Source of the DNA: an uncultured Bacilli bacterium
GTDB taxonomy: Bacteria; Bacillota_I; Bacilli_A; RF39; UBA660
NCBI GenBank assembly: GCA_934130045.1
Contig: CAKOXI010000006.1
Coordinates: forward strand, 1-57,849
Direction of reading: 5' to 3'
DNA length: 57,849 nt
Shown: positions 33,027-41,904 of the stretch, in pieces
How positions within the stretch are numbered: the first letter of the stretch is position 1
Layout: every line of letters starts with the position of its first letter
Notes under the pieces: model-generated
Database searches by the model: none
The model's input: only the letters and a program-made list of their open reading frames with translations
Told to the model about the DNA's origin: nothing
Program-made: the position numbers and the translations under genes

Positions 33027-34937
33027 ATGAAAAAATATGAGGTTATTGATAAGTTTTTAAAAAATCATGAAAATATTTGTGATTTATATTATTCTAAAGA
33101 AAACATAAGAAATATGATATTAGATTTTCTTGAAAATAAAATTGAAAATTTTAACTATGGTCTAAATTATGATAATAGTTATGTTTTAAAAATATTTGAT
33201 TATTTTCCATACTTTTTTCAAAATAATTTAGAAAATAAAAAAGAATATTATATAAAAATAAAAACTATTAGAGAAAAAGTTAAAGTACTATTAATTCAAA
33301 AACCTGGTAATATTAGTAAATGTTCAGATGATTATAAATTTTTGAAAGAATTAATTGATAAATTAGAAACATTTTCTTTATCTCTTTTGTATGATTATAT
33401 TGATAAATATGATGGTAGTAAGTATGAATTTATTAATTTCCTAATATTTGAAGTTAAACAGGTTAATATTTTAGAAGACGCTATAAAAAGATTTCCCTAT
33501 ATTGTAAATTTTGAAACAAAGGAAGGCGATACTTTTATAGATAATGTTATAAAAAATTACATTAGTGAAGTTACTAATTATACTTTTGGTAAGGAGTTAA
33601 ATTTAATAGATAATATTATTTATTATGATGAGATTTTAAAATTATTGCTTAATTGTCCTAAATTAAATTTTAGTATTATTAATAAAAATAAATGGATTAA
33701 ACAAATTGATCATTTAATTAATGACATTGATTCTAAAGATTTTAATAGTTTGACTAAACAAAAATATGTGTTTTTCTTAAATGATTTAATAAATACTTTA
33801 AATAATAAGTTTGAAGTTGAACTTGATTATTTAAAATATAAATATGATATTAAATCTAATTTTAATCAAAGTATAAATTTTGAATGTAATAGGGCTATAA
33901 ATAAAAATATTCCTGATAATCAAAGAACAATAATTAATGATATTATAATTACAGTTGATGGAAAAAATGCGAAAGAAATAGATGATGCTTTATCAATCAA
34001 AAAACTTGAAAATGGTAATTATTTATTAGGAATTCATATTGCGGATCCGCTTTATTATGTAAATCCTAATAGTATAATATATGATGAGGCAAAAAGAAGA
34101 ACTACCGCAATATATTTACCTAATATGATAGTTCCTATGCTACCAACTAAATTATCAAGTGATTTAGCTAGTTTAATTGAACATGAATTAAGACCGGCAC
34201 TTTCATATTATTATGAGATATCTAACAATATGGAAGTTGTTGATTATAAGTTTGTTAAATCATTTATTAAGGTTTATAAAAATATGACATATGATCAATT
34301 TAATAAATTTTATAAAAAAGGATCGGGAGATAAAGATATAAATGAAACTATAGAAAATTTAATTAATATTTATCCATTATTATCAAATAAATATAAAATT
34401 GATCCATATTATAAAAAAATTAATCGTAGTATTAATAATATTACAGATACTAATATTATCGGTGGCACTATTTCCGAAAAATTAGTTGAAAGTTCTATGG
34501 TATTTAATAATTATATGGTGGCAAAGTATTTTGATGAAAGAAAATTACCATTTATTTACAGAATTCATTCAATGGATGAAAAAACTATTTCAAAAATAAA
34601 TGATTTTTCAAATACAATTAATATTGATAATTCTAGTGCTGAGTATTTAGAATATTTAGAAATGATAAGGAATATTTATCCTCAATCTATTTATTCTACT
34701 GAAAATAAAGGTCATTTTGGACTTGGTTTAAAATTTTATTCACATGTTACTAGTCCTCTTAGAAGGTTTGCAGATATTGTTGCAATAGAATGTTTGGATA
34801 AAATGTATTTTAATGAATATGAGGATACCGATATATATAATTTTGAAAATTATTTAAAAGAAACGATTGATCGAATTAATCAAAAAAGATTATCTATTGA
34901 AGTTTTTTCTAATAAATATAGACAAAAAAATTTATAA
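33027..34937 (+). CDS. Divergent RNase II/R-family (RNB) protein
   Basis: 636 residues. The first 290 residues are unlike the cold-shock domains of RNase R. The RNB domain follows: TVDGKNAKEIDDALS (residues 309-323), LLGIHIADPLYYV, VPMLPTKLSSDLASL and the C-terminal HVTSPLRRFADIVA. Of the four metal-binding Asp, the one matching Asp207 of E. coli RNase II (or Asp278-like in RNase R) is Glu317; the others (311, 319, 320) remain. No S1 domain follows. It is likely a 3'-5' exoribonuclease-related protein, perhaps altered in activity. Located between xfp and a membrane protein, with SD GGTGG. Confidence 0.82.
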   Translation: MKKYEVIDKFLKNHENICDLYYSKENIRNMILDFLENKIENFNYGLNYDNSYVLKIFDYFPYFFQNNLENKKEYYIKIKTIREKVKVLLIQKPGNISKCSDDYKFLKELIDKLETFSLSLLYDYIDKYDGSKYEFINFLIFEVKQVNILEDAIKRFPYIVNFETKEGDTFIDNVIKNYISEVTNYTFGKELNLIDNIIYYDEILKLLLNCPKLNFSIINKNKWIKQIDHLINDIDSKDFNSLTKQKYVFFLNDLINTLNNKFEVELDYLKYKYDIKSNFNQSINFECNRAINKNIPDNQRTIINDIIITVDGKNAKEIDDALSIKKLENGNYLLGIHIADPLYYVNPNSIIYDEAKRRTTAIYLPNMIVPMLPTKLSSDLASLIEHELRPALSYYYEISNNMEVVDYKFVKSFIKVYKNMTYDQFNKFYKKGSGDKDINETIENLINIYPLLSNKYKIDPYYKKINRSINNITDTNIIGGTISEKLVESSMVFNNYMVAKYFDERKLPFIYRIHSMDEKTISKINDFSNTINIDNSSAEYLEYLEMIRNIYPQSIYSTENKGHFGLGLKFYSHVTSPLRRFADIVAIECLDKMYFNEYEDTDIYNFENYLKETIDRINQKRLSIEVFSNKYRQKNL

Positions 34938-34963
34938 TATTTTATTGTAGTTATGGAATAAAT

Positions 34964-34992
34964 TTGACATTAACTAACTAATTTGATAGAAT
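34964..34992 (+). promoter_or_regulatory. Sigma-A promoter
   Basis: Consensus TTGACA (34964-34969), 17-base spacer, TAGAAT (34987-34992). It drives the lysozyme-like gene, with the SD AAAGGTG about 20 bases downstream of the expected start. Confidence 0.75.
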
Positions 34993-35022
34993 TAATTGTA
35001 TCTTTAGAAAAGGTGTATTAAA

Positions 35023-35661
35023 GTGATTAATTGTTTAAGAAAAAAAGTTTTAGTTTTAGTTGCATTTGTTTTCATATGTTTAATATTTATTTTAATGTAT
35101 TCTAAAATTAATTTATATAAAAAAAACATAAATAATATTGAAAAATTGTCTGCTAATGTTATGGAAAATTTGACTGGCAATGTTATTTTTGAAAAATCAT
35201 ATCAGATTGTTGATCAAGTTGTTTATGATAATACAATAGGTAAGATTGTTTGGGATAATTTAACTATGTCAGAATTAATTGATAAGTTGAATCGTGTTTT
35301 AAATTCTGATTTAGCTTTAAAGGGTGAAATTTTTGCTAAACATTCGTTAGAACTTGGAATGGATCCATATTTAGTAGTTGCTATTTCTTTACAAGAAACT
35401 GGTTGTGCATGGAACTGTAGTTATTTAGTTAAAGCTTGTAATAATGTTGGTGGACAAAAGGGAAGCCCTGGTTGTGATGGTGGATCATATAAAATGTATA
35501 ATACTCTTGATGAGGGAATTATAGGTTTTATAGATAATTTATATTATAATTATTATTTATATGGATTAACTACACCAGAATCTATGAATTCTAAGTATGC
35601 TATGAGTACTTCTTGGGCTAGTAGGGTAAATTCTTATATTGAGAAAATAAAAGCTGCATAA
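35023..35661 (+). CDS. Membrane-anchored glucosaminidase/lysozyme-like protein
   Basis: 212 residues, GTG start after SD AAAGGTG. An N-terminal membrane helix (about 7-26) anchors an extracytoplasmic domain. The domain (about 95-210) has AISLQETG, a possible catalytic Glu, then NNVGGQKGSPGC and YNTLDEGIIGFIDNL, the arrangement seen in lysozyme-like glucosaminidases (Glu followed by a glycine-rich segment and a Y-x-S/T-x-x-E-G-I-x-x-F motif). Four Cys may form disulphides. Predicted to act on peptidoglycan; exact bond specificity not determined. It has a strong own promoter and terminator. Confidence 0.7.
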   Translation: MINCLRKKVLVLVAFVFICLIFILMYSKINLYKKNINNIEKLSANVMENLTGNVIFEKSYQIVDQVVYDNTIGKIVWDNLTMSELIDKLNRVLNSDLALKGEIFAKHSLELGMDPYLVVAISLQETGCAWNCSYLVKACNNVGGQKGSPGCDGGSYKMYNTLDEGIIGFIDNLYYNYYLYGLTTPESMNSKYAMSTSWASRVNSYIEKIKAA

Positions 35662-35672
35662 TAGCTTTTTTT
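35649..35672 (+). terminator. Terminator of the lysozyme-like gene
   Basis: AAAAGCT / AGCTTTT with a 7-base loop that includes the stop codon, and seven T. Confidence 0.65.
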
Positions 35673-35795
35673 GTAAAAAAATGTAAAATTATATATAAAT
35701 ATAGATTATTATGTATTTATTTATTGTATTTAATATTGTTTTATTGATTAAATAAATAGTATAATAAAGCCATAATAATAGGGGAGGCTTTATAT

Positions 35796-36854
35796 ATGAT
35801 AAAAAATAAAGTTAATTGTAAACTTATAAACATAATGATTGTATTAATTATTGCAGTTTTACTTATTAATACATTTGGTTTTTGGGGAAAGTTTATAGGT
35901 TTATTAACATCAATAATTGGTCCTTTTTTGGTGTCGTTTGCTATTGCTTATGCTTTATACCCTTTTGTTTTGAAATTGATAAAAAGAAAAGTTCCAAAAC
36001 CTTTAGCAGTTTTTATTGTTGTTGCTTTAGTAACTGGTTTTTTAGCGCTTATTATAGCTCTTTTAATACCAATAATGATAGAACAGTTAACATCACTTTT
36101 TAATTTACTTATGGATTTTGTTTTAAATGTTTCTAAGAATTATAATGTTGATTTAAATTTTTTACAAGAATATATTGGCGATTTTAAATCAGTAATCACT
36201 GATTATGGAAAAACAATTGGTAATTTTTCGGTTGGAGTAATTATGCAATCAATTAATATCTTAACTTTATTTATTATTTGTTATATTACTTGTATTTATT
36301 TTTTGGCTGATATGGATAAAATTAGAAAAAATATTAAATCATTTTTAAAACATAGAAATAAAAAAACATATAAATATATTGAAAGATTAGATCATGAGGT
36401 TAGTCAATATTTTGTTGGATTAGAAAAATATATTATTATTCAATTTATTGAATATACATCGATTTTCTTTTTAATAGGACATCCTTATTACTTATTGTTG
36501 GGTATCTTATGTTCTATAACTACTATTGTTCCATATTTTGGTGGCATATTTTCTAACATAATTGCTGCCATAACTGCCTTTTTTGTTTCAAAAAAATTGT
36601 TTATCTTTACTTTAATTGTTGCTTTGATTTGTCCTAATATTGATGGCTATATAATTTCTCCTAGAGTTTATGGAAAAACAAATAATGTTCCAGGTTTATT
36701 AACTATTTTTGCAGTATTTGCTGGTGGTAAAATTGCTGGTGTTTTAGGAATCATTGTTGCACTACCTGTTACTATTGTTCTACTTGCTACTTATAGATTT
36801 TATGAAGATGATATAGCTCAAAAATTAGATGATATGAAAATAAAGAAGGCATAA
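35796..36854 (+). CDS. AI-2E family transporter (PerM-like permease)
   Basis: 352 residues, about seven to eight membrane helices. Family features: the N-terminal FGFWGKFIGLLTSIIGPFLVS pair of helices, PKPLAVFIVV, a soluble central segment (about 110-165), and the conserved C-terminal ILCSITTIVPYFGGIFSNI and DGYIISPRVYGKTNNVPGL. Despite the family name, most members are not proven autoinducer transporters; several are ion antiporters or of unknown role. SD GGGGAGG. Confidence 0.88.
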   Translation: MIKNKVNCKLINIMIVLIIAVLLINTFGFWGKFIGLLTSIIGPFLVSFAIAYALYPFVLKLIKRKVPKPLAVFIVVALVTGFLALIIALLIPIMIEQLTSLFNLLMDFVLNVSKNYNVDLNFLQEYIGDFKSVITDYGKTIGNFSVGVIMQSINILTLFIICYITCIYFLADMDKIRKNIKSFLKHRNKKTYKYIERLDHEVSQYFVGLEKYIIIQFIEYTSIFFLIGHPYYLLLGILCSITTIVPYFGGIFSNIIAAITAFFVSKKLFIFTLIVALICPNIDGYIISPRVYGKTNNVPGLLTIFAVFAGGKIAGVLGIIVALPVTIVLLATYRFYEDDIAQKLDDMKIKKA

Positions 36855-36877
36855 ATTTTATATATTTTTGATTATAT

Positions 36878-36908
36878 AGTTCAAAGTTTAATTTTTGAAC
36901 TTTTTTTC
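36878..36908 (+). terminator. Terminator after the AI-2E family gene
   Basis: AGTTCAAA / TTTGAACT (8 bp) with an 8-base loop and seven T. Confidence 0.75.
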
Positions 36909-36958
36909 TTGTTTTAGTTTTATATCTATATTATAATAAAATTTAAGGTGATTTTTTT

Positions 36959-37750
36959 ATGAGTATGCTTACAGTAAAAAATTTAAGTTTTGGTTATGAT
37001 AATAACAACTTATTTAGTAATTTAAATTTTGATGTCCCAAGTGGAAGTTTTATCTCAATTATTGGACCAAATGGTAGTGGTAAATCAAGTTTGGCTCGAA
37101 TTCTAGTAGGAAAAATAAAGACAAATAATGTATATATTGATGATATAAATATTTTTGATGCCGAATCTTTTTTTAAGAAAATTGGTTATCTTTCAACTAA
37201 TGATGATATTAATATTGATAATGTTTATGATTATATTGCTTTTCCTTTGAAAAATATTAATTTGCTTGAAAATGATATTAATAAAAAAGTGATTGAAATC
37301 GCAAATAGATTTAATATTTCTTATTTACTTGATAGCAATATAAGTGAATTATCTACTTTTGACAAATATTTGGTTTATTTATCTTCGATTTTTATTTATC
37401 AACCTAAAATTGTAGTTTTAGATGATCCGTTTATCGGACTCGATAAGTATGAACGTGAAAAACTATTTAATAGTATAAAATCCTATAATGATGATAATAA
37501 AATAACAATTATTAATGTAACTAATAATATGGAGGATTTATTATATGGAAGTATAGCTATGGTTTTAAATCATGGAAATATAGAGTTTTATGGTAATACT
37601 TTAGAATTATTTAATAATGATAAATTATTTAATAAAATTGGTTTAAATATGCCATTTATGGTTGATTTATCAATTAAATTAAAATATTATGGATTGATTG
37701 ATAAAGTTATGTTAGATATGAATGAAATGGTGGATGTATTATGGAAGTAA
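36959..37750 (+). CDS. ecfA1: ECF transporter ATPase, EcfA1 position, with degenerate motifs
   Basis: 263 residues. Walker A GPNGSGKSS (36-44) is intact. Other ABC motifs are not: the Q-loop Gln is absent (GYLSTND), the signature LSGGQ is LSTFDK (131-136), the Walker B glutamate is Asp (IVVLDDPF), and the H-loop His is Asn190. By position (ecfA-ecfA-ecfT-truA-rplM-rpsI) it is EcfA1 of an energy-coupling factor module for vitamin or metal uptake; the S-component would be elsewhere. It could be a non-hydrolysing partner in the heterodimer. It overlaps the next gene by 10 bases. Confidence 0.8.
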   Translation: MSMLTVKNLSFGYDNNNLFSNLNFDVPSGSFISIIGPNGSGKSSLARILVGKIKTNNVYIDDINIFDAESFFKKIGYLSTNDDINIDNVYDYIAFPLKNINLLENDINKKVIEIANRFNISYLLDSNISELSTFDKYLVYLSSIFIYQPKIVVLDDPFIGLDKYEREKLFNSIKSYNDDNKITIINVTNNMEDLLYGSIAMVLNHGNIEFYGNTLELFNNDKLFNKIGLNMPFMVDLSIKLKYYGLIDKVMLDMNEMVDVLWK

Positions 37751-38577
37751 AGATAAGTAATTTAAATTTTTATTATAGTAAAAAAAATAAAGAAAACAAA
37801 TTAAATTCTATTAATTTAAAAATACCTAGTAATACAATTTTTGGTATAACTGGTAAAAGTGGTTCTTTTAAATCTACATTTATTAAATTAATTAATGGTT
37901 TGTTAGTTCCTATTAGTGGTAAAATTATCATAGGAGATAATATAATAAATAAGAAAAAAATCTTCAATAAAGATTTATTAAATGAAATTATCGGGTATGT
38001 TCCTCAAAATTGTTTAGAAATGTTTACACATAGAAAGGTAAGAGATGAATTAATTAATATTTTTAAATATAAAAATAAAATGTCTAATCAAAATAATATA
38101 AATGAATATTTCGATATGTTTAATATGGATAAGAGTTTATTAGATAAAAAAATTGATAATCTATCAAATGGTGAAAAAAAATTAGTTTTTTTGATTTCTA
38201 TATTAATTCTAGATACTGATATACTTATTTTAGATGAGCCAACTACATATTTAGACAGTAAAAACATTAAAATTTTAGAGAGATTATTAAAAAATTTGAA
38301 AAATAATTATAATAAAACAATTATAGTTGTTAGCAAGGATGTTGAATTTATTAATAGAATTAGTGATAATGTTGTCATTATGTATAATGGTTCTATAGCA
38401 TTTAGTGGAAATAAGTATGATGTTTTTAAAAATATTTCATTATTAAATGAATATGAAATTCCAGTTCCCAAAACGATAGAATTTTCTAATTTGGTTTTAG
38501 AAAATAAAAAAATTAAAATAGGATATAGAGATGAAATTAATGATTTGTTAAAGGATATATATAGATATGTTAGATAA
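37741..38577 (+). CDS. ecfA2: ECF transporter ATPase, EcfA2 position, with altered Walker A and H-loop
   Basis: 278 residues. Q-loop (GYVPQN) and Walker B with Glu (ILILDEPTTYLD) look functional. Walker A reads GKSGSFKST (38-46), with Phe in place of the conserved Gly before Lys; the signature is LSNGEKK instead of LSGGE; the H-loop His is Lys (VVSKDVE). It pairs with the preceding ATPase and the next membrane protein. Combined with the degeneracy of its partner this is an unusual ECF module that may hydrolyse ATP poorly or by an altered mechanism. Confidence 0.82.
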   Translation: MEVKISNLNFYYSKKNKENKLNSINLKIPSNTIFGITGKSGSFKSTFIKLINGLLVPISGKIIIGDNIINKKKIFNKDLLNEIIGYVPQNCLEMFTHRKVRDELINIFKYKNKMSNQNNINEYFDMFNMDKSLLDKKIDNLSNGEKKLVFLISILILDTDILILDEPTTYLDSKNIKILERLLKNLKNNYNKTIIVVSKDVEFINRISDNVVIMYNGSIAFSGNKYDVFKNISLLNEYEIPVPKTIEFSNLVLENKKIKIGYRDEINDLLKDIYRYVR

Positions 38578-39271
38578 TGTTTTTTATAATAATATTTATA
38601 ATATATATAAAGTAAATCCTATATCAAGATTTTTGTGTTCAATAATTTTTACAATTTTAGTTTTTTTAGATTATTCTATTTATTATAATATAATTTTATG
38701 TATTGTACTATTTTTTACTATTTGTATTTCTAGTGTAGGTAAAAATGTTATTTATAAATCACTATTATATACATTACCTTTTATAATAATATGTATTTTA
38801 TTTAGCAATTTTAATTTAGTGTTTATTATTAAGTCGTTTTTATTAATTTTTAATTATTTTAATTTAGTATTTTCGTTATCTTTTTATGAATTAATAATTT
38901 GTTCTAACAAAATTTTTAAATTTTTACATTGTAGAAAAAAATTATCATTATATTTATGTTTAGGTTTGTATTTTATTCCCGTTTTAGTAAATTGCTTTAA
39001 AAAAACAGTAGTTATTTATAATAATAAGGGAATTAATTTTAATAGTTTATTTTTATCAAAAAAATTTAAATATATAATTAGTCTTACAATAAATAGTTTT
39101 TATATGTGTATAGAAAAATTTAATAATTTAATAAAAAATTATAATTATAAATTGTATTATTATAATGATGGATATTCAACAAATAAGTTGTTTTTTAATC
39201 AAAGTGATGCATATATTTTGTGTTTTCATTTTATATTTGTGTTTATATTTATAATAAGGGGAATTATGTGA
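38567..39271 (+). CDS. ecfT: ECF transporter transmembrane subunit EcfT, divergent
   Basis: 234 residues, mostly hydrophobic, five or six membrane helices. The coupling motifs that contact the ATPases in EcfT (Ala-Arg-Gly) are weak: VIYNNKGINF occupies the first position, with Lys-Gly in place of Arg-Gly, and the second is not evident. Identification rests on the gene order after two EcfA genes and before truA and on the topology. The start overlaps ecfA2 by 11 bases, and its TGA stop overlaps the truA ATG (ATGTGATG). Confidence 0.75.
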   Translation: MLDNVFYNNIYNIYKVNPISRFLCSIIFTILVFLDYSIYYNIILCIVLFFTICISSVGKNVIYKSLLYTLPFIIICILFSNFNLVFIIKSFLLIFNYFNLVFSLSFYELIICSNKIFKFLHCRKKLSLYLCLGLYFIPVLVNCFKKTVVIYNNKGINFNSLFLSKKFKYIISLTINSFYMCIEKFNNLIKNYNYKLYYYNDGYSTNKLFFNQSDAYILCFHFIFVFIFIIRGIM

Positions 39272-40002
39272 TGAGGTATTTAATAAAATTTTCTTATGAT
39301 GGTAGTAATTTTTTTGGTTATCAAAAGCAAAAGAATAGAAGAACAATTCAAGGTGAACTAGAAAGAGTACTATGTATAATAGCAAAAAAAAATGTATTTG
39401 TAAGTGCTAGTGGGCGAACTGATGCTTTAGTACATGCTTATGAACAATGTGCCCATTTTGATTTGGAAAATATTATAGAACCAAATTGCTTAAAAAAAGG
39501 TATGAATAGTTTATTACCAGATGACATTTATATTAAAGAGGTTTCGTTTGTCCATAAAAATTTTCATGCTAGATTTGATGTAGTAAAAAAGGAATATTGT
39601 TATAAAATTAATATGGGAGAATTTAATCCAATTGAAAGAAATTATATATATCAATTAAATCATAATTTAAATTTAGAAAAAATTAATGAATCTCTTAAAT
39701 TTTTTAAAGGTGAACATAATTTTAAATCATTTACTAAATCAACAAATGAAATTGATAATTATGTTAGAATAATATATGATATTTTAATTGATGTAAGTAA
39801 TGATATTGTAACAATTACTTTTATTGGAAACGGCTTTTTAAGGTATATGGTTAGAAATATTGTTGGTACTTTAATTTTTATAGGTGAGGGTAAAATTGAG
39901 CCTGATTGTGTTAAAACAATATTGGAATATGAAGATAGAAAAAAAGCATATAAAACAGCACCTGCTAATGGGTTATATTTAAAAAAAGTATATTATGAAT
40001 AA
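39271..40002 (+). CDS. truA: tRNA pseudouridine(38-40) synthase
   Basis: 243 residues starting MRYLIKFSYDGSNFFGYQKQ. It isomerises U38-U40 in tRNA anticodon arms. The catalytic Asp is in SGRTDALVHA; VKKEYCYKI and the C-terminal GNGFLRYMVRNIVGTL are typical. The chosen ATG overlaps the ecfT stop codon and has AAGGGG upstream; a longer in-frame ORF lies entirely inside ecfT. Gene order ecfT-truA-rplM-rpsI is the Firmicutes standard. Confidence 0.94.
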   Translation: MRYLIKFSYDGSNFFGYQKQKNRRTIQGELERVLCIIAKKNVFVSASGRTDALVHAYEQCAHFDLENIIEPNCLKKGMNSLLPDDIYIKEVSFVHKNFHARFDVVKKEYCYKINMGEFNPIERNYIYQLNHNLNLEKINESLKFFKGEHNFKSFTKSTNEIDNYVRIIYDILIDVSNDIVTITFIGNGFLRYMVRNIVGTLIFIGEGKIEPDCVKTILEYEDRKKAYKTAPANGLYLKKVYYE

Positions 40003-40038
40003 AATTTTACAAATTTATAAAATTTGCTTATAAACTCA

Positions 40039-40067
40039 TTGACTTTTTATGATTTTTTTAGTAATAT
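40039..40067 (+). promoter_or_regulatory. Sigma-A promoter of rplM-rpsI
   Basis: TTGACT (40039-40044), 17-base spacer, TAATAT (40062-40067). Confidence 0.65.
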
Positions 40068-40073
40068 CTTAGT

Positions 40074-40150
40074 TGGTACATTTTTTATCCCATATAAGTG
40101 GGTGTTGGGACCACTCGCTTTAATCTTAAAAATAAAGAAGGGAAAGATTT
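40074..40150 (+). ncRNA. Candidate L13 ribosomal-protein leader
   Basis: The leader contains GTTGGTACA, then CCCATATAAGTGGG and AGTGG-GTGTTGGGA-CCACT, two alternative hairpins just upstream of the SD AAGGGAAAG. This resembles the L13 leader of low-GC Gram-positives, which represses rplM-rpsI when L13 binds. A covariance search is needed to confirm. Confidence 0.65.
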
Positions 40151-40585
40151 ATGAAAAATACTTATATGCAAAAAGCACAAGAAGTATCAAGAAATTGGTA
40201 TGTTATTGATGCTACTGATGTTAATTTAGGACGTCTTGCAACAAAAGTAGCTCACGTTTTACGTGGAAAGCATAAAACAACTTATACACCACATGTTGAT
40301 TGTGGAGATTATGTAATTGTTATTAATGCTTCAAAAATTAATTTAACAGGAAATAAACTAAATGATAAAATTTATTATGATCATAGTGGATATACTGGTG
40401 GATTAAGAGAAAGAACTGCAAAAGAAATGAAAGAAAATTATCCAGTTGAAATGGTTGAAAGAGCTGTTAAAGGAATGTTACCAAAGGGAAGACTTGGTAG
40501 AGCAATGTACAAAAAATTATTTGTATATGAAGGTAGCGAACATCCTCATGCTGCTCAAAAACCAGTTGAAATGAAAGCTAATTAG
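40151..40585 (+). CDS. rplM: Large ribosomal subunit protein uL13
   Basis: 144 residues, full length. Typical L13 sequence: MQKAQEVSRNWYVIDATDVN, LGRLATKVAHVLRGKHKTTY, PHVDCGDYVIVINA, and RAVKGMLPKGRLGRAMYKKL. It is an early-assembly 50S protein. SD GAAGGGAAAG precedes the ATG. Cotranscribed with rpsI, 10 bases downstream. Confidence 0.98.
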   Translation: MKNTYMQKAQEVSRNWYVIDATDVNLGRLATKVAHVLRGKHKTTYTPHVDCGDYVIVINASKINLTGNKLNDKIYYDHSGYTGGLRERTAKEMKENYPVEMVERAVKGMLPKGRLGRAMYKKLFVYEGSEHPHAAQKPVEMKAN

Positions 40586-40595
40586 GAGGGTTTTA

Positions 40596-41009
40596 ATGGA
40601 AAAAAGAGTATTTACTGGAACAGGACGTAGAAAATCATCAATCGCTCAAGTTAAGATGGTTCCTGGAAAAGGTCAAATTATTGTAAATGGTGTAGAAGCA
40701 AGCAAATATTTTCCTTATGATACTAATATCATGAATTTAAAACAACCATTAGTTGCAACTAATACAGATGAAACATTTGATATTACTGTTACTGTAAATG
40801 GTGGAGGATTTAATGGTCAATGTGAAGCAACTCGTTTAGGAATTGCACGTGCATTACTTATGTATGATAAAGTAAATGAAGGTAAAGAAGATAGCTTTAG
40901 AACTACATTAAAAAGAGCTGGTTTAGTAACTAGAGATTCTAGAAGTAAAGAACGTAAAAAACCAGGACTTAAAGCCGCTCGTAGAGCACCACAATTTTCA
41001 AAACGTTAA
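40596..41009 (+). CDS. rpsI: Small ribosomal subunit protein uS9
   Basis: 137 residues. TGTGRRKSSIAQVKMVPG at the N-terminus, NGGGFNGQCEATRLGIARAL in the middle and the C-terminal SRSKERKKPGLKAARRAPQF-SKR tail that reaches the P-site tRNA. SD AGGAGGG. It is the last gene of the rplM-rpsI operon and is followed by a terminator. Confidence 0.98.
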   Translation: MEKRVFTGTGRRKSSIAQVKMVPGKGQIIVNGVEASKYFPYDTNIMNLKQPLVATNTDETFDITVTVNGGGFNGQCEATRLGIARALLMYDKVNEGKEDSFRTTLKRAGLVTRDSRSKERKKPGLKAARRAPQFSKR

Positions 41010-41023
41010 TATGCAGTTACTTA

Positions 41024-41052
41024 AAAGGTTTGATTTATTCAAATCTTTTTTT
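41024..41052 (+). terminator. Terminator of rplM-rpsI
   Basis: AAAGGTTTGA / TCAAATCTTT (10 pairs, one wobble), loop TTTAT, then a run of T. Confidence 0.75.
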
Positions 41053-41141
41053 GTCAATTTTTGTATATTATAAAAAAATATTTTAATATATATAATTTTT
41101 TCTTATTTTAATGTTATAATAAAATTATGTGAGGCGATATT

Positions 41142-41897
41142 ATGTTGAATGAATATCAAACAAAAAGAATGGAATATCATTTATATTTAAATGACTTAAA
41201 TAAATATAAAAAAGATTATGAATTAAAAAAAATTGATGTTTCAAGTAAAAAGTTTAATTCTGAATGTAAAAAAAGAGAAGAAAATATAGAAAAGTTAAAA
41301 TTGGATTTAGATAATTATTTTGAAGCAAATAAAGATATTATTGTAAAAGAAATGTTAAATAAATATTTAAATGTTGAAGAAGATTTTGATTTTTACGATA
41401 GTGATAAATTTGTAGTTGAAGAAGATAAAAAATATATTTTAAAAAAGTCTAAAGAAGAAATAATTGCTGATATTGATTTATACCGTGAAAAAGCATCTAA
41501 AAAATTAGATGATAAGATATTTACAAGTGTTATTTATGATGACTTAATGAGGTGTTTAGATTGTTACCAAGATGATATTCTAAGTAAATGGAAAGTTGCT
41601 GATAAGAAAATTTTGGTTTCTAATAAAGAAAAATTAAATAAAAATGTGAAAAAGAAACAAGATGAAAATTTTTTCTTTGTTAGAGTTATGATGCCAATGA
41701 TTATTTTGGATATTATTTGTATCTTTTACATGCTTATTAAAGGCGGAGAATGTGAATTAGGGTCTAATTATGCTTTATCTGGAATATTATGCTCTTTTAT
41801 GGTTGTTTCAAGAATTTTTATTGTGTTTGCAACTCCAATTATATCAATATATTTATTAGCAGTATTAATAAAAGTATGCAAAAAAAAGAGGAAGTGA
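41142..41897 (+). CDS. Hypothetical coiled-coil protein with two C-terminal membrane helices
   Basis: 251 residues. Residues 1-180 are charged and helical, with a predicted coiled coil at about 15-60 (KKREENIEKLKLDLDNYFE). Two membrane helices follow (about 183-202 FFFVRVMMPMIILDIICIFY and 215-245), ending in a basic KVCKKKRK. The large N-terminal part should be cytoplasmic. SD GAGGCGA. No family recognised. It runs directly into the methyltransferase gene (7-base gap). Confidence 0.65.
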   Translation: MLNEYQTKRMEYHLYLNDLNKYKKDYELKKIDVSSKKFNSECKKREENIEKLKLDLDNYFEANKDIIVKEMLNKYLNVEEDFDFYDSDKFVVEEDKKYILKKSKEEIIADIDLYREKASKKLDDKIFTSVIYDDLMRCLDCYQDDILSKWKVADKKILVSNKEKLNKNVKKKQDENFFFVRVMMPMIILDIICIFYMLIKGGECELGSNYALSGILCSFMVVSRIFIVFATPIISIYLLAVLIKVCKKKRK

Positions 41898-41904
41898 TAA
41901 TTTT

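Noticed and set aside
40024..40209. Small ORF over the rplM leader
   Set aside because: It lies across the promoter and leader structure and overlaps the start of L13 in another frame; no SD and no family resemblance.
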